NCBI GenBank assembly: GCA_009869945.1
Contig: WIXG01000174.1
Coordinates: 97,815-161,814 of the forward strand
DNA from: Mesaphorura yosii
Taxonomy: Eukaryota > Arthropoda > Collembola > Poduromorpha > Tullbergiidae
Length of the DNA: 64,000 nucleotides
Direction: 5' to 3'
Position numbers and translations under genes: made by a program. The notes beneath the pieces are model-generated. The model ran no database searches. It was not told the DNA's origin and worked only from the letters and a program-made list of their open reading frames with translations. Shown piece by piece: positions 13,699 to 26,900 of this stretch. How positions within the stretch are numbered: the stretch's first letter is position 1; every line of letters begins with the position of its first letter.

Positions 13699-15029
13699 CT
13701 AAAAGAAAGCTCGAATTTGTTGTGGAGTTCATTTCTTGTTTTGCCCAAATCGCAATTCGCAATCGTCAAATCAAAAACACTCTGAAATATAATTGCCCTA
13801 CTTTCTCTTTTAAATTATATATTACGGTTATACAAGAAATTAAAATGTCAGATCACAAATTCAGGTAAAAGTGACAGGTTTTGAGTTCTTATCACAAAAT
13901 GTGAAGCTCGTGCGTTTCCAACAGATTACATACACGCGCACGCGAATTACATCACACATTAAATTATTTGATACCGGCACAAACACGGTTGAATCAGGTT
14001 AATCATGTAAGCAATCCTTGCAATCAAGAGTACAAGAGTTTCGAGTCAAGCACCATTAAAATAATGCACAGGTTACTGACGGGCGACGAACGTGTGCCGT
14101 AGCGCGTTGCGCGTCTGATCTGTTCTATGTGCACTGGACAAAGTGTATTTTGAGACTGAAGCGTTTTGGAAATAATGGGACCGTCTCACTCGTCAGAGTC
14201 TGAAGTCTCAACGCTTGCCTGCCTGCCTGATTTGGGGCTTCTGCTGTTTTGCTTCGGCTTCTGCCTCCAACTCTGTCATGTTGCTCCGGCTTTCACTTCA
14301 CAGCCAGCATTCAGCCAGTTTAGTGAACTGAGTAAGGCAAGGCGAGAAGACAGGATTGCTACTGCTGAAAACACATTTCGTATATTTGCACACATTTTCT
14401 TCCCCAACAGTAGCACAAGAAACGTAGAAAATGAAGCAGAATGCCGAGCGGAAGGTTCCTAAATTATAATAATGTCAATGAAATAGTGCCGAGTTGCTTG
14501 CTGGTTCATTTTTCTGAACTGCAACCTTTTTAAAGTTTTGAGTCTCGTCTTCTTGGGAAAGTAAACTTTCACTGACTAGATAAATGTTCCTCGTTCCGCG
14601 ACCTGCAGCAGGAAAAATATGAGTGAGTGATTTGACTACTAAAACTTTTGCGGTCCCGGCCCGCAATGCAACTACAAGTCAAGGCATCAGGAAACCCAAG
14701 CCAAGCCAGGGTCGAGTCGGGTAGGAGCAAGAGCAAGATTGTTGATTCAGAAGAAACAGACGAAGAATCGCGGTTCTTTCGTTCGTTCAATGAAACAAGA
14801 AACAGTCTTTCATTATCAATTGCAGCATCCACGACAATACGCGATGGCAATGCGAGAGTCTCTCGCTTGGCAATAAGAAAACGGTCTGGCTCGTTTGTCA
14901 GCCATGAATTTGAGGCTTGAGTTCGAGTATGAAACACTGCATACTATTCTACTTATCTGATTATACGCACAAGCGAGTTTATGTACATTTTTGCTCTTAT
15001 GATCTGGCCGGGCAGCAGATTTCTTTGCT

Positions 15030-15380
15030 TTGCTGGTTTGTCAAATATGCTTCCTCGAATTTCACCTGTGCGCTGTACTGTTGGAAGTCGTACAAGCCGC
15101 TGTGGAGTACAGGTACCATTTGAGAATTTACGTACTCGAAACACGGATGTTTACACTGCCAACGGTTCTGTTCTGGTTTCACCTGAAACTCGATGGGACC
15201 GCGTACCCGTGCTCAAAGAACGCTCTTATGGTGCCATGTCTCGTAGACGAAACCCGCAGCCTAAACCGAAAGGTTTTCTTTTTTACTCCACGCTCCATCT
15301 CTGCGCTTTCTCGAGTACTCGTAGTAAACAATTGTGCGCATTCAATTCTACAATTTTCTCAGGTATGTCCTCCTAATCGT
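15030..15380. other. multi-frame open region, possible exon of unknown strand
   Basis: This stretch is less AT-rich than its surroundings and stays open in two plus frames and at least one minus frame at once. One plus frame runs to CAG followed by GTATGT at 15361. One minus frame has a TTTCAG acceptor near 15185-15180 and a CAG-GTGAAA donor near 15065, giving a 39-residue exon with a natural-looking composition. I cannot decide between them, and all may be chance. No family is recognised. Confidence 0.2.
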
Positions 15381-15728
15381 GCTCGCGTTGGGCGCAGCAG
15401 TTATTTTCTCTTTCCACAAGACCATTTTGACTCCCTCTCCGTAAACTGCTCTATAGTATTGGTTTATTGTAGGAACGAAACTAATCTATGACTTAAACAT
15501 TTGTCGAAAGCCTCACCGCCCGAATCGAGACTCCTCAAAATCGTCTCACATAATTGTTGATTTTGATGCAATTGTTAATGCCGTGAAATTCTAATCTAAT
15601 TGAGAAGTGTTCTTAATTTTATATTTGTTAAATGATTGAAGTCGATAAGCAGAAGAGTTTAACATTCACCCCCGCATATTGCACGCACATCAGGCCTGAA
15701 TTTGTATATTTTTCATGAAAAAGCAAAT

Positions 15729-15752
15729 ACACACACACACACATACACACAC
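15729..15752. repeat. (CA)n microsatellite
   Basis: Twelve AC dinucleotides with a single T interruption at 15744. It lies in non-coding DNA. Confidence 0.9.
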
Positions 15753-17299
15753 GAGAAAAGCGGCCAAGGAGAAACAGCGCTAATCTCAGAACTATCTGAT
15801 CGTTTCTTTGTGATTCGTGATCTACATTTTGAAACTTTCATCGGCTTTCATACACGACACATGAAAATGAATTAGCACATTAACAAGCTTAAAAATTGCA
15901 CTTGTCATATTTTTGGCACGAATGAAAGCAAAAAAGTCAAAGATAAGGCCAATGAATTACGAGGGGCACAGAAACGCTTTTAATTTCATCCATGTGCGAC
16001 TCTCATCTGATTTGCACATTTATAGCTGTCTCCAAGAACGAGCATGATGTTTGATAGCGTGTGGTGTGCAGACCCATCCGCCATAATTTATACTTCCTTA
16101 TTGCATTAAAATAAGTGGACAATACTCGAAGATACGAAAGAAGACGTTGAGGACTTTCCTCAGTTTCCGTTTCGTTTATATGTTATTTCAAGCGCAAGTA
16201 CTTTTTAATGATGATGAGCCAGCATAAAATTTTAGTGCTCTGGCTCTGCCTTGCCTGTCCAAGGAGCAGTGAGCAGCCAAACCGACCGACAGAGACTGCA
16301 AGTAGACAAACTACGCGCAGCGTGGTGAAGCCCACTCACTTAATAACAGCCAGCAGTCAGCAGGAGCTGAACGCGACGAAAAAGTGGCTGACATGGAAAA
16401 ATCACTGAAGGATTCTAAAAATACGAAATTACAACCACATGGGCAAGGAGTTGCATGGTCTCGCTAGAGCATCTTCATTATGTATGCCAAAATGTCTTGA
16501 AGCCTGGCTTGACTTGATTTTGTGTCCCACAACAGGCGATCAAGTACCAAAACACAAGACTACTTTAGAACACAAACGTGTAAAGCAGAGAAAGAAAGAA
16601 GAGGTGCATGTGCTAATAATAATAATTTGGTACGGGATGGCACGGGAAATGGAGTGCGAAGATCAGATCTTGAATCTACGATCCGTGCATTGTATTTTGT
16701 GTTTAAGCGGGTGAACTGATTCACTTCAGTGTGGGAGCTCCAATCGTCGAGTCGATAGCGATATCATAATCTCAAATCTAACCCGACCCACGACTTCAGC
16801 TCAGCACATTTGTGCAACCCCACGCGAAGCCACGCCACGAGACTGACCATTGTGCTTTGTTTATCGAGAAGAACTTTGTCCAAGCAATAATCAAGCCGCC
16901 CGTTCAAGTAAGGTAAGCTTATTTTGAAAGAGAAGGATCGAGAATCAATTTTTCCTGCTGCAGCCGTGCTGCAAACACGAAACGACCTGACACGCAAGTA
17001 TGAAATTCCGAGTGTCGAAGTAAAGAGTTTGACCTGCCTATTTCCCTATTTTGCTATTATCCGCACAGTGCACATGTATTAAGTTAATTGATTTTATGAG
17101 ACTTTGCTCGTATGCAATAATACAACATTGTGCAACACGTCAAGTAAGCATTGCACTCATCCGGGGCTTGGCTTGAATGGATCCATGTCCACGCTAGCCG
17201 AACGCAGAATGGCAGTTTTTCGATTGTGACTCGTTGTTACGTGGTAAAAATTTCCATTGAATCCGGCCAGCATGGACCACGCGGAATTGCGCAATTCAT

Positions 17300-17324
17300 A
17301 TGTGGGCTGCGGTGCGGCCCACAT
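17300..17324. repeat. small perfect hairpin
   Basis: ATGTGGGC (17300-17307) and GCCCACAT (17317-17324) can pair as an 8-bp stem around a 9-base GC-rich loop. It is isolated in non-coding DNA, and its role is unknown. Confidence 0.6.
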
Positions 17325-18466
17325 TTGCATCTTCAAAGGCGAGGAGGGCTAAATTTTGTGATGCCTGAGCGTTTAGTGTAAAATTTTATTGAATTGGTTC
17401 ACAATAATTAAAACATTATCCAAAATTATCGAGCTATCGTCCTTACATCCAAAACCTAACTAAACACTGTATTGAACGATTAATTTTAGGGAAAGGAAAG
17501 GAAAGTGTGGGATCGTTTCTTGGAAAAACTGTCAGCAAAATTATGGACATGTGTCAACATGAGACCCATTAATATAAAAGATTTCTCATCTCACGTAGTT
17601 CGTAGTTTATTGTGCTGGATTATAAAAGAGACAAGTTAATCACGATAATTGATAGGCCGGCCATGCAGCGTGTGCGCCCGAAGTTGCTATGATTTTGTAT
17701 GGAGTTTTGCCGTGTAATGTTGTTTAGCGTTTCAAGGTGAGGTTTTTACACGCAGAACCAGACTGCATGACTCTTTTCTTGTAGGAGAAAGGAAAAGGCA
17801 GTCTCGTCTCGTCGTCGGTAATCCCTCGCCTTTGCTTAGGAAATTGACATCAATTTTGATAACATCGATAGAGTATTGTTATTTATTCATTTTGCAATTT
17901 AGCCATTTTCATTCAAATCCAGCCTTATGCTTTGCCTTGAACGTGGATTCCGATTGTCCTTGAGCGAAGGAAGTCGGAAGAAGACAGACTTGAATTCGCT
18001 TTGCAATTTACGACGGGTTGAAAGGACACAAATCGCCATGCCGCAACCGCAATCAGCATAATTCAAAGTCAAAACAACAGACTCGGCCCTGATTCCATGC
18101 ACTCATGGCATGGGCAGCGGAAAATGAGTTTTAGTGTAATCTTTTCTTGTAACATGGCACACGTTCCAAGTTTCCAAATGCCAAGTGCACGAAACACGGG
18201 CGCAAGTTATGATAATTATGTTGCCGTTGCACTCGCGTGGCGTAATTTCCCGGTTTCGGTATGAAAGGGAAATGTTAAGCATATTGAGCATGAGCATGAG
18301 AAGTGGTAGTGGACAGCAACAACACGGCCACAAAGCATGGCATGAAGCGAAAGGGTCGGAGTTCACAAGCACAAGCAGGAATTGAAATATGAAATGTGAA
18401 ATGACCGAATGACCGCCAGGCACTGGAGAAAATCAGGTTATTCATAAGCACCAAGCCAAGCACACC

Positions 18467-18487
18467 GTGCATTGTGCATTGTGCATT
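18467..18487. repeat. three tandem GTGCATT heptamers
   Basis: Three perfect head-to-tail copies of GTGCATT in non-coding DNA. It is a small simple repeat with no known role. Confidence 0.85.
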
Positions 18488-20813
18488 ATGAAGTTAGGCA
18501 ATAATCATAATCGATTTTAGTGCGAACACAATTTGAATTTCTTTAGCCGAGGCAAACACAAAAGGAAAGTAAAAAAACGGTGAAAGTTTCCCAAAGTGCT
18601 AATGCGATAAATCGACTTCGGTGCAAGTCTAGGAATAAAATTGACAATTTAAAATTAAGCCAAGCCCCTTTGGTGATGGCTTAATCGAAATTATATGTTT
18701 CGGCTCCGATTCCGATAAAAGCTTACTGCATACTCATTTTTTCAAGCGAAGGTGACACGATACCGCTTTGGCCATGATGTGCATATGATTCAGTGAACTT
18801 GAGCCACAAAATATTACGTGACATGACCGATTTTGTCACTGTGACGAATACGAAGAGGAAACAAGAAAACAAGTGCGCTAGCGCAACCTTTGCATAATGA
18901 GGCTTTATTCGTTAACATGAAACATTTAAAACCATTAACAAGAGACTCACATTTACATTGACATTGGCATTTACCGTCTGTCTAGGAGAATGTTAATGAT
19001 AACCTGACTGATGTAGGCTCTTATCTTAAATCTTTACGCAGCGCAGGGTTTTTCTGAAGTCTATTCTTAGGCCCATGTGACTGTCACTGACAAAGATACA
19101 ATGCTCAATGCATAATTGCATATTCATAATAGTATTTAGTCAGCTTTATAGCCTTATCTGTGTAGTACAAAGTAATGCAATAGGCATTAGCAATGTGAAG
19201 TGCTATGCTCAGCTTACACCATTATAAACTCATTTGGACATAATTCTAGCAGTAAACAGGCAAAGGCAATACATAATAGCAGTAAAATTCTAGAATTATA
19301 CGGCTTTAACCAGTTGTTGTGTTTGCACGTAGGCACCTTTCGCCTCAACTGGTCATTTCTCCGCTTTATGCTTTTTTATGCTCAGTTGCGCAACAAATAT
19401 TCTAATTCTCGGACTGGCATGAGCGGATATCGTGAATTGCAAGGCTTTGTTTGTGGCCGGTGAATGGACATCCATGGGCTGGCTTCACTGCTCTGCCCCG
19501 TGTCAAATCAAGTTACAACTGTTGATGTGTTTGCCCCGCGACTATGGCTGTACAATTTGATAGTTGGTTATCGTGCGACTGTGACTGTGACAACGAGCAT
19601 TCTGAAGCAGTTAACGGAGGCAGAGGCAGGGTTGGTGAATAAGTTTGGTCAGTTTCTGTTTCTTGGTTACCAACGTGGGTAAAATTCCACAACATTCATC
19701 TCCAGCTTCGGCTCCGCTCCGGCACGATATTATTACTATTACGACTTTACGACGACCAGGGCCACGGTGGATGATTGCGTTTACGTGAAGGCGGAGACCT
19801 CGACGCGTTAGACGCCGTGAGCCGTGGTCTTCCATCACTTTATTGTATTTACGTAAATAGGAACAAATGCCTGTCTGCCGCGTGCTAGCCCAGTTGAGAC
19901 TGTACAACAGTTTCGTCTTATTCCAATTGGGGGTTAGCGTGCTGCCAACTGCTAACTGCTTCTTGCCCTGCATGGTTAATAGAACAATACAGCATACAAG
20001 AAACACGATTAATGAGATTCTCTTTGTGCTTTGAACTTTATATGCTGGAACTTACCTTACCTCACAATTTTAGTAGTTTGGCATGTCCAGTCGAAGAAAC
20101 GACGCTGCGCTTTGATCCTCATACCTGTGCATTGTAGACGGTGGACTATAAATCTACACTGATTACTAGTGTTAAGTACAACCAACTGACCTTATTCTCT
20201 GGTTAATATCCGAAAGGTGTCCGAAAGCCATCAGCCATCTCTGCCTGCCTGGTCAAATCGGATAATCAGAAGCGTCAATGGTTTGTCTCAACGTGCCCGT
20301 ACCCTCAATTTGCAAGTTCAAGATGAAGTTCCGTCCTGGACCTTGGAGATAATCCGGAAAATGTGTCTAAAGTTCTACTACAGACTTCTCGTGCTTCAGG
20401 ACTTCACAAAGTTGTGAAAACAATAATAATAGACAATGATTAGTGCTCTTCCTGGCTGGCCTGAATTCCCTGAATCTGCACTGCATACGTCACGACCGGA
20501 GAAAAACAAGATGTAAAAAGGCTGCGTCCGTGCCCGCCGCGCCGCCAGAACGCTGCTTTGTCTCAAATATATTTTGTTCTTCGTGGGATGAAGATTTTAT
20601 GCCACTACTTGGCAGATCTTCAAGTTGTATTCGTAATTACAACACGTGAAGTGATTGCACTTGACATTTGGGTTCGTGGCTTATCCCCTGTCTTCAGTCA
20701 TCAATACATCCTGTCATAACTTTTCAAAACCACAGCTGCAGAAGAATCAAGGTCCGCTACGCCAAAGCCCTGCGGTACCGCATTGGTCACGCACAGCTGT
20801 AGTGCTCGTGCAC

Positions 20814-20820
20814 TATAAAA
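20814..20820 (+). promoter_or_regulatory. candidate TATA box of Kir-A
   Basis: A perfect TATAAAA lies 166 bases upstream of the Kir-A start codon, just after the in-frame TAG at 20800-20802. If used, transcription would start near 20845 and give a 5' leader of roughly 140 bases. This is a sequence match only; a spliced leader from further upstream is also possible. Confidence 0.35.
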
Positions 20821-20985
20821 TCGTGTAAAATTCCGCTCTTCAAGAACAAAAGTTTCGCTATCGGTGGAAGTGGATTTGGTGTTTCTCGGAGCAGCAGGAG
20901 GAGGCAGCGCGAGGAAGATCACGGCGAATTGAGCCATACCGTTCAAGCACTTCTTCACTACATCAATGCAACACTGAACGAGAGC

Positions 20986-23900
20986 ATGACTGCTGTTTGG
21001 CAAACTCTTATCCCGGAAACACCGTCCACGGATCCGATAGCGCCGCTGTTAGCTACATCACCGTCAAGAACACCGACTGTCTCAATTGCGGGTCATGAGG
21101 ATGAACTAACAGCAGTCATCACGTCCCCTTCGTCTGGGCAGTACCTTTGTCCACCGAATCACCTGCATCATCAAATCTCTTTGGGGAATCACAGCAGCGC
21201 CAAGTCGGGCGCCAGTCCTGCGGGGCTCACGCTACCAATTCCAACAACGGCTCATAATAGGAATGCAATTCTAAGTCATAATCAAATTTTTGGCAATAGC
21301 ACGGGCAGCAAATACCATAAGAATCAAGGTCTTCTCACAAATCGTCTGTCCACAGCGTCATCGACGGAGCCTTCCTCACCCGAGTCGCCTGAGGAAGGGA
21401 GCGGGGCTCGTAATTGGTTTAGTACTCAGTTTTCGAGGTAAGATTGTCGCCAATTTCGTTAATGCTCAATTGCTCAGTGAAAACTCAGTGTACTGCGAAG
21501 AGTCCCATTTGACATTTGACATGACCGGCCGACAGGACAGGAATTGTCATTTTTTGTCTTTTTTGTTCCCTTCTTTTACGTACCTTCGGAAAATTCACTC
21601 CAGAGTCCATCACGTCAAATCAAACTATCAAACTCATAGTGAATGCAATTTCCGTCGAACTCGACGGCTCAACGCGGAGACAATTGAGTGCAGACTGCGC
21701 AATCACTTCCTTCCCGTTTGGTTTACATTTGACGATGTGACACGTTCCTTTCCCTGCCTTTTGTGATAATGATAAGATCGATTCCTGCCGAACCGAGCCT
21801 ACCCCATTTCCCTCTTGAATGGTCGAACACTCGAGCCTTTCGTCGAATTTGATTTCCGTCACGATTAATTTTTATCGTGTGTAAACACTTGAGAGTTTAT
21901 TGTGTTGTGGTGTACAGCACGAACTGAATCCCCAGTTCGGAGCCATACCTAACAGGATCAGTATCGTGCCATTAACGTGACACGTTCGCACAATGTTTAT
22001 GTTTGCACAGTTTGTAGGTTGGGCCCGAAGTCATAAAAAGAATCCGATTCTATTCTGAAACTGTGAAATACGTGCGTAGAATTAACATACAGCTAGGCGA
22101 TGAAACATGATCATGATCGTATAATTTGGGCAAATTTAGCACAACGGAGCGTAAATGCGCGTAATTTTGAGAATCATGGTCATAATAAACCGTACACCGT
22201 ATTTTCATTCATAACTTTCGTACAGCTGCGGCTGGCCGCCCGCCCGCACGCTCATTTGATTCCTTTCGTACATAAAAGTAAATGTTTACGTCAGAATTTT
22301 GAATGAATGAGCCCCTCAAACGCTCTCGAACATGGTCGGTCCATGGTCAATTCAATTGCTAAGCAGTTGTGGACCATGTTGCGTTGCATGTGCTTCCTGT
22401 TACTTCTTAAATACGTAATTGATTTTTATGATTGCACTGCAGTGCACTGGAGAAAGTGTTGTCTCATTTAGCAAACCCCGCACGTGGGCATTGTGTCTTG
22501 TAGCGTGTAAAGAGAAAGCAATTTAATGCCGGAATTATCGTTGAACATTGAACGAGGGAGAGGAGTTTTACGTTTTATTAATTCATAAACGATGATGGTT
22601 GGGTTAAGTGGGCAAGGCTCGTCGTAGGCGGTTCGTTCGCGCACAGGTGCTGACGTCCAGGAATTACTCTACGCTAATAATCTCATTGAATATTTATCCG
22701 ATTCCTTCCTGACATGCGAGGCGAGCCTCAACAAAAATGAGTTTATGACTACTGTACACGATTTTATGAGTAGAATTCCAATTAACGAGTTGAGTTGACC
22801 GGCCCACGCATCCGATTGGCACTTGCACTGATACGGGCTGAGGCTGTCTCACCGCTTGCAACTTTTTTGTTCTTACTGTCCTTCTACTTTCAGGTTTCCT
22901 GCCTAGATTTGGAGCTTAGCCTCACGTTGGAGGTATTTGATTTGATATTTTATGATTTGGCAGATTCTACTCTGAACGTACTCAACTGCGGAAGAAGTAC
23001 GACAAGAGAAAACGCCTGTTCCTGAAAGGAGGTGAATGGAATACACATCAGGTCAACGTGTTTGAAAAGGGTCAACGCTTCGTCGGTGATATCTTCACGA
23101 CTCTGGTGGATGTCCAATGGAGGTGGACTCTCTTCGTGTTCTCATTTAGCTACGTCATGTCTTGGATATGTAAGCAATCATATTAAACTTGACTTTGGTA
23201 GTGTGTCATGTGGTCGTATTGTGTTTGAAGCATGAATGAACCTTTCCTTGGATGGATAATCCACTTTATAATCCCATGCTATAATCGAGCTTTAATGAAT
23301 CGTGATTTCATTGAGGCACTTGTGCATGCATAGAGGACCTTGTTGAGTTCTCAAAGGATTTGAAAGTCTCATAATGTAAAATTCTTTGTGTTTTGATAGT
23401 GATTAAGAGTTCAGAGAAAGTCGCAGTCGCGCTTAAAAGCTGTCAGGAAGAGCTTAACTTGAGCTCGTGGGATGCGATTCTGGCGAATGTGAATTACTTT
23501 AGAAGCGAAGGCTGACGAGCCGAGACCGAGACTTGAGAGTTAAATTTCACTCAAAGACATTCCACCCGGTATCCCGTGACACAAAATGTTAAGTGTTATC
23601 TAACACCAAACCAAGATACGTTCTTACGATGTGCGATGCAATTTGCTTTTGTTTAGACTTCCAAGAATGTACGCAACGATTTAGTCTAGACTCAAACTTC
23701 GTATGGGAAACAAATTAGCAATTAAAAACTTTTACATAACGTTCATGCGACGGCAACGGCAACATTTTTGATACTGTCGCAAATATCTCGAAGCTATTCT
23801 TAACTTTTGCCTGGTCTGCCTAGGATCTTGGACTTTGCCGTCGCCATTAACACAAACACTTCAGAAAAGTTAAGCACTCTAATTTAGACTGATGAATTGG

Positions 23901-26900
23901 CCTTAGCGTAAGAAATGCGAGCGGAGAGTTTTGCCGGGACCGGGTTTTGGTTTTGAATCGGGTGATTTACTTCACATTATGTGGAATAGGGTAACAAATG
24001 GTTGCTTCGCATGACATGGCAGCCATGCCACGACCCAACACGACCAAGACCACGTTATGGCTTCATGCACAAGTTGGACAGGGGAGGGAGGCAGGCAGGA
24101 CCAAGTGCGGTGCGGCTACGACAATTCCTGGCATGAACTCGAGGTCGAGCAAATCATGCCCCCCAACCGCCTAGCCTGCCAGTTGCCAGTTAGCTAGTTT
24201 ACTTTTTAGCGAACGTGCAGAAATCCATTTTTGGCAATTGAGGCGCAGACCATGTGACTTAAATAACGGATGGATCGTGATCACAGTCACTGAGTCACTC
24301 ATTAGCCACGGTTTACATCGCGCACTCACCTTCTTCTATTTTCTACGTTACTCGTATTCCGATCTCAATATTCGCTCTTGCGTGGCGTACCCGGCCTACT
24401 TCGTTTCGCTTTACGGTTTTACGGTAGCTCAAAATTTCTTTTGTTCCAACGTTCCAAAAAGAAACAACCAACCGTACGTTAAATGACAGACAGGCATTGG
24501 CCTAATTATTTCGAGATTGAGAGATTACAGAACAAAATTGGCAACTGGCAGCCTGTGTTTACAGCACGGTGATGACCCAGTAAACCGAGCTCGTGTTGAG
24601 CGCGTCACTGATCTGATAACAGATTAAATTCGTTGTAAGCATGTAATATGGTGGGAGAATTTTTTTCCAAATACCTTCGTAAACACGATTAATTCTCCAC
24701 AGCCACTTAATGGCCAGCCAGGTCAAACCGTTGAGAAGATGCTTATGATTACATGATTACAGGACCTTGATTTTTGCACGTGGAAAGGCTATAAGATATT
24801 TATTTGCTTTCTCTTTCCCGTTCACTATATTATTGATCTTCAAATGACAAGATGGCATGGCCTTGCATTGCATTGCGTCGCATGTCACAGTCGTAGTGCC
24901 GCGAGTGCCAATAAATTCGACGTGCTCTTGACATAAACAGAAAATACAATACGAGATCGTCCATCGCCTTCGCCGTCCCATATCACATGTCGATGTCGAT
25001 GTCCCATAGCTGTACGATAGTAAGGGTAGCAGCGCTCACGGCTGTATATCTGGTGACAAAATTAGATATTCAATATTCATCTGTTTCTCCTTGCCCTTCT
25101 ATTTTTCTTTATGTATGTAAGTGAAAGATCCTTGGTTGAGTCAATAGTCAATAATCAACAAAGGCTGACTTGGGAAATTTGTCCACAAATTGACAGGAGT
25201 AACCTAGACGTGGCCAAGTCATATTGAACCCATGTTGGCCCATGCAGTAACTTGAATTAAGTTTATTGTGTAAGAAGCCTGTAAGAATATATTTTGAATG
25301 GAAGCACGACTCTGACGATGATTTTATGAGATGAATTTTGGTACTGAATTGTATTGTAATTAATTGCGTCTTAATTATAGTATTCGCAATAATATGGTGG
25401 ATCATCCTCATCGCTCACGGCGATTTCGAGCACTTTGGTGAACCCGGCTGGGAGCCGTGCGTCCATGAAGTCAAAAACTTCGCATCGGTGTTCCTCTTCT
25501 CAGTTGAAACTCAACACACGATAGGGTACGGGCATCATCGAATGACTGACAATTGCCCAGAAGCTGTCGTAACTTTGTGTTTTCAATCTATTGCCGGTGT
25601 TTTAATCGAAGCATTTATGGTGAGTTTGTGGATTAACTTAATTGCAGGACGATGGTTGACCGAAGTTTGCCATCTTTTATTTTTCAGGTCGGCGTAGTGT
25701 TTGCAAAATTATCGAGACCGAAAAAGAGAAGTGAGACTTTAGCTTTTAGCCAAACTGCTGTGATTTGTCAGAGAGATGGAAAACTGCACTTGATGTTTCG
25801 TGTTGGTGATCTGAGAAACAAAAGCCACATCCTAGAAGCTCACGTTAGGGCGCAAGTTATTACCAAGAAAATTACACCAGAAGGTGAAGTGATACCGCTT
25901 CATCAGGAAGAAATCAAGGTGAGTATTCCCAAACTTCATTTGGCCTGCCAATTGTGTTCAGCGTTCAGAGAACTGCAGACAGACTTTCATGCAAGAGATC
26001 TTATCAACCTTAATTAGTTCAATTGCCCGGTGAGAAGCCAACCCCTAGAGACTGTCTGTAAAAATATTTTGTCTGCCGCGTGCTTTTAAGAGGCTGGATT
26101 ATTGAGACTTAAGAAACCAAAGGCGAACGGAAGAACTCGCCCAAGTGTGGGTTTTAAGCTGGTGAGACTATCTTTCTGACATCTGGAAAAAGAAAGACCT
26201 TTGCACTTGACTTCCAGTTCCGCCTATCTGAATGTTAAACCCTGAAATAATGACATCCCGAAATTAGAATTTTCATAAATTATATGCAAACAACGGTCGT
26301 ATACAAGAATACGAACTCATTATGACAGTCTTAATTCGTTTGATGTGCTATTATGCAAACGTAACATTTTGAAGGTCACTGTTGACGGACAAAGTCAAGT
26401 TCAAGCTCACGGCGTGACATAATAGGATTTCCAAACAAGCGTGAAGCGCAAGCGGCGCAGGGAGATTAGATTGCCCAACACCTTCACTCTTCATTTTTTG
26501 GCACTAAATCCGCTTTTGTTCTGTTTTGGCTTCTGACTCTGTCTATTGTCTCTTGTCTCCTGTCTGGATTTCGCAATCGCAACACTTTCCGACAGCAGCG
26601 AGTGTGAGAAAGAGACAGAAAACAATTAAAAAGAGTAATTCGTTACAAGAGTCGGAGCGAGTCAAGACCCTTTTTAATTTGCATGCATTCTTGACTTTGA
26701 GCAAATAATTCTCCTGTTGTGCAAAAGGAAATGGCAAATAGTCGGTAACTCAACTCAAAATAGAATGCAAATGCGTGCGTAGAATTCCGAATCCCTCCCC
26801 AGCCCGCCTTTGCTTTTCAGTGTCGTAATTTCAATTTCAATGCCAAAGAATTTTAAAGGGTTTGCAAAATGTATCACAATTTCCTTGTGTCTGAAAGAAC

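Larger units (their letters stand above)
13699..20813. other. non-coding stretch upstream of Kir-A
   Basis: About 7 kb with no exon I can support. It contains a CA microsatellite (15729-15752), a small hairpin (17300-17324), a heptamer repeat (18467-18487) and one compositionally unusual open region (15030-15380), each listed separately. Distal regulatory DNA for Kir-A may lie here, but nothing specific can be pointed to. Confidence 0.5.

Noticed and set aside
14648..14920. 90-codon Ser/Arg-rich plus frame, with a 122-codon frame antisense to it
   Set aside because: Both strands are open over the same purine-rich sequence, with no splice support. I see no reason to prefer either as a gene.
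19611..20006. 131-codon minus-strand frame just upstream of Kir-A
   Set aside because: No motif, no splice partner and an unremarkable composition; probably chance.
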